This document shows positions 17,673 to 21,681 of a stretch of 21,681 nt of DNA, one piece after another. The position numbers were made by a program, and so were the translations under genes. Where the stretch lies: positions 1 through 21,681 of the forward strand of contig JAQUUB010000075.1 in NCBI GenBank assembly GCA_028694115.1. The letters run 5' to 3'. Every line of letters starts with the position of its first letter. Position 1 is the stretch's first letter. Source of the DNA: Lachnospiraceae bacterium. GTDB taxonomy: Bacteria; Bacillota_A; Clostridia; Lachnospirales; Lachnospiraceae. The notes under the pieces are model-generated. The model was given only the letters and a program-made list of their open reading frames with translations. It had not been told where the DNA came from and did no database searches.

Positions 17673-17962
17673 ACCTGATTCATCAACTCCTTTACTTCTT
17701 TAATATCTTCATCATATAGATGTCCGGTAGTGTTAGTCCGCTTTGTAATTTGGTTCAAGTTATTTCCGATTTTGGATAGGAGAGTGTTGTATTCTCGTAA
17801 GTCGGAATAATCCACATCATATACATATCCGTATAATATAAGGTGTCTGATAAATGCGGAACGACTTCGCATTCCAGACAGCTTATATTTTTCTTCAAGG
17901 ATGAATTTTTCATCATCATTAAGGAATATTTTGAATTCATTTTTCCTTGTTCTATTACTCAT
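17621..17962 (-). CDS. MobC-like relaxosome accessory protein
   Basis: A 113-residue DNA-binding accessory protein of the relaxosome. The N-terminal 45 residues (NEFKIFLNDDEKFILEEKY followed by SRSAFIRHLI) fit a ribbon-helix-helix fold, and the GNNLNQITKRTN stretch is the MobC family signature. It would bind near oriT and help the relaxase open the DNA strands. AAAGGA (17970-17975 read on the - strand) lies seven bases upstream of the ATG. It is the first gene of the mobilization pair and overlaps the relaxase gene by 52 bases. The hairpin-rich region upstream is the expected binding target. Confidence 0.88.
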   Translation of the reverse strand: MSNRTRKNEFKIFLNDDEKFILEEKYKLSGMRSRSAFIRHLILYGYVYDVDYSDLREYNTLLSKIGNNLNQITKRTNTTGHLYDEDIKEVKELMNQVWHTQKSMLSKQPSIKQ

Positions 17963-18010
17963 TTTGGTATCCTTTCTGCCACTATTTTGGCTATGTTTTG
18001 AAAATATTAT

Positions 18011-18081
18011 GCCGTATCCGGCGTGTAGATTTTTTGAAAAGGGGGACAGGGGGAGTTATCCCCTTGCAAGCAAGATTGCAA
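18011..18081. other. candidate origin of transfer (oriT)
   Basis: Just upstream of mobC are three symmetrical motifs: GCCG-TATC-CGGC at 18011-18022, GGGGA-GTTA-TCCCC at 18050-18063, and TTGCAAGCAAGATTGCAA at 18064-18081, which holds two copies of the palindrome TTGCAA and the eight-base palindrome CTTGCAAG. A G-rich tract separates the first two. Location next to a relaxase and MobC gene and this hairpin layout are the expected properties of oriT. The nick position cannot be told from sequence alone. Confidence 0.5.
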
Positions 18082-18152
18082 CTATTTTTCCGTCAGGAAG
18101 AAATGGTGAAATCGGGGATGTGTGGGAACATATCCAGTGCTTGCTATTATCT

Positions 18153-18176
18153 GAATTCTTCCCAAAAGGAGAATTC
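18153..18176. repeat. hairpin next to candidate oriT
   Basis: GAATTCT at 18153-18159 pairs with AGAATTC at 18170-18176. CC at 18061-offset position 18161-18162 pairs with GG at 18168-18169 across one bulged T, leaving the loop CAAAA. Nine base pairs in all. It may be part of the oriT recognition region. Confidence 0.5.
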
Positions 18177-18183
18177 GAGTTTT

Positions 18184-18199
18184 AGCAGCACAGGCTGCT
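18184..18199. repeat. short perfect hairpin
   Basis: AGCAGC and GCTGCT enclose the four-base loop ACAG. It lies eight bases after the previous hairpin. The following sequence is A-rich, not a T run, so it is not a standard + strand terminator. Confidence 0.4.
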
Positions 18200-18239
18200 T
18201 ATTAAAAACTCATTTGCCGGTCAAGGCATAAATAAACGC

Positions 18240-18272
18240 AAAAACTGCCACACCTTTTGGGGGTGTGACAGT
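18240..18272 (-). terminator. terminator-like hairpin (minus strand)
   Basis: ACTGCCACACC at 18244-18254 pairs with GGTGTGACAGT at 18262-18272, 11 positions with one C-A mismatch. Read on the - strand the stem is followed by a T run (the complement of the A residues at 18240-18244). No - strand gene lies to its right in the window, so it may insulate the mobilization region from stray transcription or be part of the oriT structure. Confidence 0.5.
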
Positions 18273-18318
18273 CATGGGTTAATTATAGTGGAGTCTATGA
18301 GAAAGGTCAATGAATAGT

Positions 18319-18347
18319 TTGCCTAATACAAGTTAATTTTGTATAAT
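18319..18347 (+). promoter_or_regulatory. sigma-A promoter of the two-component system
   Basis: TTGCCT at 18319-18324 and a perfect TATAAT at 18342-18347 are spaced by exactly 17 bases. A start near 18354 gives a leader of about 67 bases before the ATG at 18421. The leader includes an extra AAAGGAG at 18369-18375 with no usable start codon close behind it. Confidence 0.65.
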
Positions 18348-18420
18348 TGTAAAGATTGTTTGAATTTCAAAGGAGTATAAAGGCAATTAAATTTTGTGTA
18401 CGAGGGGAGATTGGTTTGCC

Positions 18421-19128
18421 ATGTATGAAATTGGTATATGTGATGACCAGATAGCTGTCTGTGACATGATCAGACAAAGAGTAGTAGATTTTCTTTTAAG
18501 AAGGGACATTGAAAGTAGGATACATACTTATACAACAGGAGAAGCACTTCTAAAAGAAGCAATCGTATTTGATGTTTTATTTTTAGACATTGAATTAGTC
18601 AATGAAAATGGGTTAGAACTTGCAATGAAATACCCCTACAAGAAAGAAACTAGAATTATTATTTTAACATCACACATTGAGGAAGTGCAAAATGGATATA
18701 AAGTAAGAGCATTTCGTTTCTTAACAAAACCTCTAAACCAAAGTCATTTTGAAGAGGCAATTCAGTCAGCACTTACCGATATTGAGCGAGATAAAAGATT
18801 CATGGTTATTGATGAAAATGGGGAAAGAATTGTACGTGCATCGGAAATTCTGTATGTAGAAGCACAAGTACGAGGATGTGGAATTCGGACGGTGGATACA
18901 TATGCCAAGTCTTCGATTTCATTTAAGAAAATGATAGAGGAATTATCGATATTTCAATTTTATAACCCTCATAAAAGTTATATTGTAAATATGGATTATA
19001 TCTGCAAATTTGATAAGAAAGAAGTAATTATGAAAAACGATGAAAAGGTAAAAATAAGTCGATTAAAGAAAAATCATTTCAAGGACTCCTTCTATGATTA
19101 CATAAGGAGCAGAGCAAATGCAAATTGA
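18421..19128 (+). CDS. LytTR-family response regulator (AgrA-like)
   Basis: A 235-residue response regulator. The receiver domain has the acidic pair D8-D9, phosphate acceptor D56 in LFLDIEL, T83 and K103 in LTKPL. A LytTR DNA-binding domain follows from about 130 to the end (YVEAQVRGC, FYNPHKSYIVNMDYI, VKISRLKK). It would be phosphorylated by the kinase encoded next and bind direct repeats upstream of its targets. I chose ATG at 18421 because GAGGGGAG lies 11 bases upstream; the in-frame TTG at 18394 extends the protein before the receiver fold begins and has no site at normal distance. It overlaps the kinase gene by 11 bases. A regulator of this type in a mobile element often controls transfer or peptide signalling. 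Confidence 0.9.
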   Translation: MYEIGICDDQIAVCDMIRQRVVDFLLRRDIESRIHTYTTGEALLKEAIVFDVLFLDIELVNENGLELAMKYPYKKETRIIILTSHIEEVQNGYKVRAFRFLTKPLNQSHFEEAIQSALTDIERDKRFMVIDENGERIVRASEILYVEAQVRGCGIRTVDTYAKSSISFKKMIEELSIFQFYNPHKSYIVNMDYICKFDKKEVIMKNDEKVKISRLKKNHFKDSFYDYIRSRANAN

Positions 19129-20407
19129 CATAATTTTGTACCATACCATAAGCTGCCTGTTAGATCTTGCGAAGGAATATTTGATTATACATTATATAAT
19201 TGGATTTCAAAAAAAATCAGCTGGATTAAGAACTGTATTTGCTTTGCTTTTAGTACCTTGTTGCATTACGATAGCCGCAGCAATAATACCAGCTCAGTAT
19301 TTGTCCATAATTTATTTGCCAATCATATTAATTGTACTTCAGTTCATAAGTGGAATATGGCATGTGAAAAGTTTTTTGTTATCGATTATCTCGTATGTGT
19401 GCATCTGTGAAATAGATTTTTTTAATGGCGCACTTATGAATATACTACCTGACGGAAACAACCTATATCCGGACATAAAAAATATTGGGGTTAGTGCTGT
19501 AAGCTTGCTTATGATTTTTATTATTGCTACTGTTTGTAATAGACTGGACATTACTTTTTATAAGAAGAATTTTGGACATAAGAAAGTATTTATTTTGATT
19601 GAAGTTGGAGTGCTATTTTTAAATATAGGAATTATGGGGGTTTTTTTTGCTGCTTTTAGTGAAAGTGAAACAGGAAGCTTTGGCAGTGTGCTTTTGCCAG
19701 CAGTAATTATTTTGTCCATGATGTTAAGCGTTATCAGCTTGATTTTTTATGGAGCAATTATGAATATAAGAGAATATCGAAACATTAATGAGATGAATGA
19801 GAAGAGGCTAGAAAGTCAGAAAGAATATTACAACAGACTTCGAGAAATTGATAAAGAAACCAGAAAGTTTCGTCATGATATTCAAAATCATGTGCAGGTA
19901 ATTTTAAATCTTATGAAGGAAGAAAAAAATAACCAGGCTAGAATTTACATAGAAGATGTATCCCAACATTTAGAAGAGATTAAACCTGTTATTAACAGTG
20001 GAAATGGAATTATTGACACCATATTAAATGAAAAACTGGGTAGGTGTAAAGAGAGGGATATTGCATTAAAAGTAAAAGGAATTATCCATGCACCAATGTT
20101 GATTAATGATTATGATATCTGCACTATATTTGCGAATGCTCTTGATAATGCAATTGAGGCATGCGAAAAAATGGAAACGAATCGATGGATTGAGGTATCG
20201 ATTGGATTACATCAAAATTTTTTGACGGTCTTAATATCCAATTCAATTGCAGGGCCAGTGAGTCTGAAAAGTAAAAAACAGGATGGAAAAAATCATGGAT
20301 TTGGATTACAGAACCTTACAGAATGTGTAGAACGTAATAACGGAGTGGTAAGAAGACGGATGGATAAAGATAAATTTGTGTTGGATATAGTGGTAAGTGC
20401 TTTTTAA
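19118..20407 (+). CDS. membrane sensor histidine kinase, GHKL type (AgrC-like)
   Basis: A 429-residue sensor kinase. The first 210 residues are hydrophobic with about six membrane-spanning segments and no large extracellular domain, as in AgrC-type peptide receptors. A linker helix follows, then the H-box FRHDIQNH with H253 as the phosphorylated histidine, the N-box NALDNAIEA (N340, N344) and the G-box GFGLQNL at 394-400. It would detect a signal at the membrane and phosphorylate the LytTR regulator whose gene it overlaps by 11 bases. No AgrB-type processing protease or AgrD peptide gene is seen within the window, so the ligand is unknown. All catalytic boxes are intact. Confidence 0.9.
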   Translation: MQIDIILYHTISCLLDLAKEYLIIHYIIGFQKKSAGLRTVFALLLVPCCITIAAAIIPAQYLSIIYLPIILIVLQFISGIWHVKSFLLSIISYVCICEIDFFNGALMNILPDGNNLYPDIKNIGVSAVSLLMIFIIATVCNRLDITFYKKNFGHKKVFILIEVGVLFLNIGIMGVFFAAFSESETGSFGSVLLPAVIILSMMLSVISLIFYGAIMNIREYRNINEMNEKRLESQKEYYNRLREIDKETRKFRHDIQNHVQVILNLMKEEKNNQARIYIEDVSQHLEEIKPVINSGNGIIDTILNEKLGRCKERDIALKVKGIIHAPMLINDYDICTIFANALDNAIEACEKMETNRWIEVSIGLHQNFLTVLISNSIAGPVSLKSKKQDGKNHGFGLQNLTECVERNNGVVRRRMDKDKFVLDIVVSAF

Positions 20408-20754
20408 AAATTTGGTTTATTATCTCTTCAATTATTTTATCATTTTCTGAGAAATCGTATTTTGCAATTATAATAATTCATTACTCTTAGCCCCAGTGTA
20501 ATGCTAATAGAAAAACTTGTAAATACAAGAACATATTTAGAAACTATCCATTCGATAATAACGCATTGCATTTTTTGTGTGACTTTAAATATGTATATAA
20601 TAACAAATGATAATAACAAAAGGGAATATTTAGAAGTAAAGATGAAGGCTGAACCATAACTGGGAGCTAATTAATTATAATCCTAGAATTTTCTGATAAT
20701 AAATGATAGACTTAAAAAGTAGTTTAATTAATTTCGAAGGGGGATCTTTGCAAT
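20408..20754. other. intergenic region without a clear gene
   Basis: These 347 bases contain no supported gene. A palindrome CTTGTA-AA-TACAAG lies at 20516-20529, and a perfect TATAAT at 20676-20681 has no good -35 hexamer. A + strand frame of 52 codons at 20501-20659 has no ribosome binding site. The strong site AAGGGGG at 20737-20743 belongs to the next gene. Confidence 0.5.
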
Positions 20755-21045
20755 ATGATATTGATAATGGATAAATGTAATTTTCAAGAAAGTTTTGATA
20801 AATTAAGGAAAAAAATAAATAATTTTGCAGATGAACAAGGGCATACTTGTGATATTGAACAATCAATAAATAAGCAAGCTTATCAGATTCCAGATTATAT
20901 TGATATTATTATTAAAATTGGTAATATGGAATTTGATAGATTAAGATTAATTTCAAATTTCCCAATTGATGATACTGTTAATTTTATTTTAGAGCCAAAA
21001 CAAACAATATCAAAAATCAAACAAGAAATATTAGATTTTTTATAA
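20755..21045 (+). CDS. hypothetical protein, 96 residues
   Basis: I do not recognise it. The start ATG is preceded by the strong site AAGGGGG at 20737-20743; a second in-frame ATG at 20767 is possible. The protein is soluble and mixed helix and strand: a charged helix (ESFDKLRKKINNFADEQG), a strand-rich middle (DIIIKIGNMEFDRLRLI) and a C-terminal helix ISKIKQEILDF. No cysteine cluster, signal peptide or membrane segment is visible. The next gene starts 34 bases after its stop, so the pair is probably cotranscribed. A two-gene toxin-antitoxin or immunity pair is conceivable but no motif supports it. Confidence 0.6.
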   Translation: MILIMDKCNFQESFDKLRKKINNFADEQGHTCDIEQSINKQAYQIPDYIDIIIKIGNMEFDRLRLISNFPIDDTVNFILEPKQTISKIKQEILDFL

Positions 21046-21079
21046 TTTATTATACCATATAAAAAAAAGGGGCAATAAT

Positions 21080-21490
21080 ATGACAATACAAGAAAGAAAA
21101 GTAAAAAGGGCAGACCAACAAATGAGATCGCATAGTTATGCTATTAGTATTGAAGATATTTTATTTAAAATGAGAAATTTGAAAAAGTCTGAATTTGAAC
21201 AGGGTATAAAATATGAAATAACAGCAGATGATATTGAACCCAATCCATTTGCTTCAATAGAGGAAAATCTACAATATTATTCTAAGACACACTATGGAGC
21301 AAAAGATAAGATTCAAGCATTTATAAATGATTATGATTTAGAAATAATGGGCTATTCAATGAGTGAAATATTATCTATTGTAGATAATCAAATATTAAAA
21401 TTTGAAATTGAAGAGATGTCAGATATTGAAAATGGAGAAGAATATATTATTAAGATGATTGATGAATTAAGAGAGTTAGTTAAATCATAA
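21080..21490 (+). CDS. hypothetical protein, 136 residues
   Basis: Not recognised. AAAAGGGG lies shortly before the ATG. The protein is acidic, especially toward the C-terminus (FEIEEMSDIENGEEYIIKMIDELRELV), with a basic N-terminus (ERKVKRADQQMR) and a predicted helical fold. It follows the 96-residue gene by 34 bases in the same direction. Low G+C content and AT-rich codons match its neighbour, which suggests the two arrived together. The function is unknown. Confidence 0.6.
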   Translation: MTIQERKVKRADQQMRSHSYAISIEDILFKMRNLKKSEFEQGIKYEITADDIEPNPFASIEENLQYYSKTHYGAKDKIQAFINDYDLEIMGYSMSEILSIVDNQILKFEIEEMSDIENGEEYIIKMIDELRELVKS

Positions 21491-21621
21491 TAAAAAATGA
21501 TATTGGCGTTGATCGTTGAAGTGCTTAATTGTATTTCAAAGATTTTTTATTTAAAAATGACATTACGATGTCGAAAAATGACATTTGGATGCAGCTTTTC
21601 GTTTACGGCATATTTTATTGG

Positions 21622-21656
21622 TATAGTACCTTCAGATTGAAGAAGGAGGTACTATA
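21622..21656 (+). promoter_or_regulatory. hairpin covering the ribosome binding site
   Basis: TATAGTACCT at 21622-21631 is the exact complement of AGGTACTATA at 21647-21656, a ten-base-pair stem with a 15-base loop. The Shine-Dalgarno sequence AAGGAGGT (21643-21650) lies half in the loop and half in the stem, so translation of the following gene should be restrained when the leader is intact. Transposases often use such structures to block expression from outside transcripts. Confidence 0.6.
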
Positions 21657-21659
21657 TCA

Positions 21660-21681
21660 ATGGGTTTATATTCAACGGATA
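21660..21681 (+). CDS. partial gene, likely transposase N-terminus
   Basis: Only the first seven codons (MGLYSTD) are inside the window. The start is supported by a perfect AAGGAGGT nine bases upstream. Position directly after the repeated terminal blocks suggests the transposase gene of the insertion sequence, but seven residues cannot identify it. Confidence 0.45.

Larger units (their letters stand above)
17963..18420. other. intergenic region between mobC and the response regulator
   Basis: This 458-base gap separates divergent genes. It holds the candidate oriT (18011-18081), three further hairpins (18153-18176, 18184-18199, 18244-18272) and the promoter of the two-component system (18319-18347). 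Two overlapping + strand open frames of about 94 codons cross the first half, but they run antisense through the mobC start and over the hairpins and lack ribosome binding sites, so I do not call genes. Confidence 0.55.
21553..21681 (+). mobile_element. probable left end of an insertion sequence (IS21-like)
   Basis: AAAAATGACATT occurs at 21553-21564 and again at 21574-21585, 21 bases apart, and the first copy includes the inverted repeat GACAT-TACG-ATGTC. Repeated blocks of this kind at the end, followed by a transposase start, are typical of IS21-family ends. A hairpin and a start codon follow at 21622-21662. The element runs out of the window, so the family call rests on the repeat layout and resemblance from memory. 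Confidence 0.4.

Noticed and set aside
17947..18231. Small + strand gene of about 94 codons upstream of mobC
   Set aside because: It overlaps the mobC start in antisense and the hairpin-rich oriT candidate, and has no ribosome binding site; the sequence is better explained as conserved non-coding DNA.
20501..20659. 52-codon frame after the kinase, considered as an AgrB or AgrD remnant
   Set aside because: There is no ribosome binding site and the translated residues show neither the AgrB catalytic pattern nor an AgrD-like leader and cysteine region.
1..21681. CRISPR array, tRNA or rRNA genes
   Set aside because: No regularly spaced repeats with unique spacers and no cloverleaf or rRNA-like segments were seen on reading through the window.

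Overview
The window is AT-rich, with strong Shine-Dalgarno sequences (AAGGAGG type) and gene families typical of Gram-positive anaerobes, most likely a Clostridia/Lachnospiraceae genome. That placement rests on style and protein families, not on a marker gene. I read it as an anti-phage defence island joined to the mobilization end of an integrative or mobilizable element.

Region 1 (about 340-10730, all + strand) holds six tightly packed genes. In order they are a TIR-domain protein with its own N-terminal domain, a small Cro/C1-type HTH regulator, a SNF2-family helicase with a degenerate phospholipase-D-like N-terminus, a DUF4391-type protein, a beta-class adenine DNA methyltransferase (Mod) and a type III restriction helicase-nuclease (Res). 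Mod and Res have complete catalytic motifs. The SNF2 and DUF4391 genes are not part of a textbook type III system. The TIR and HTH genes sit where an abortive-infection arm and a controller protein would be expected.

Region 2 (about 10735-16010, + strand) starts with a long wobble-paired inverted repeat, then a small PC4/YdbC ssDNA-binding protein. Next is an overlapping pair, an OLD-family ATPase-TOPRIM nuclease and a UvrD-like helicase, which has the layout of a Gabija system. It ends with an unrecognised two-part protein that has a nuclease-like N-terminal half.

Region 3 (about 16290-18280, - strand) is a mobilization module: a relaxase with the histidine triad, an overlapping MobC accessory protein, and upstream of them a 250-base stretch rich in hairpins that is the likely oriT.

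Region 4 (about 18320-20410, + strand) is a LytTR response regulator and GHKL sensor kinase pair of AgrA/AgrC type behind a good sigma-A promoter. No peptide or AgrB gene is visible. Region 5 (about 20735-21490) carries two unrecognised small genes. The last 130 bases look like the start of an insertion sequence (IS21-like direct repeats) whose first gene is preceded by a hairpin that covers its ribosome binding site.

Together these suggest a mobile element carrying at least two independent defence modules (a modified type III R-M cassette and a Gabija-like pair), plus a TIR protein and a candidate nuclease effector. The system most worth following up is the TIR-HTH-SNF2-DUF4391-Mod-Res cluster.
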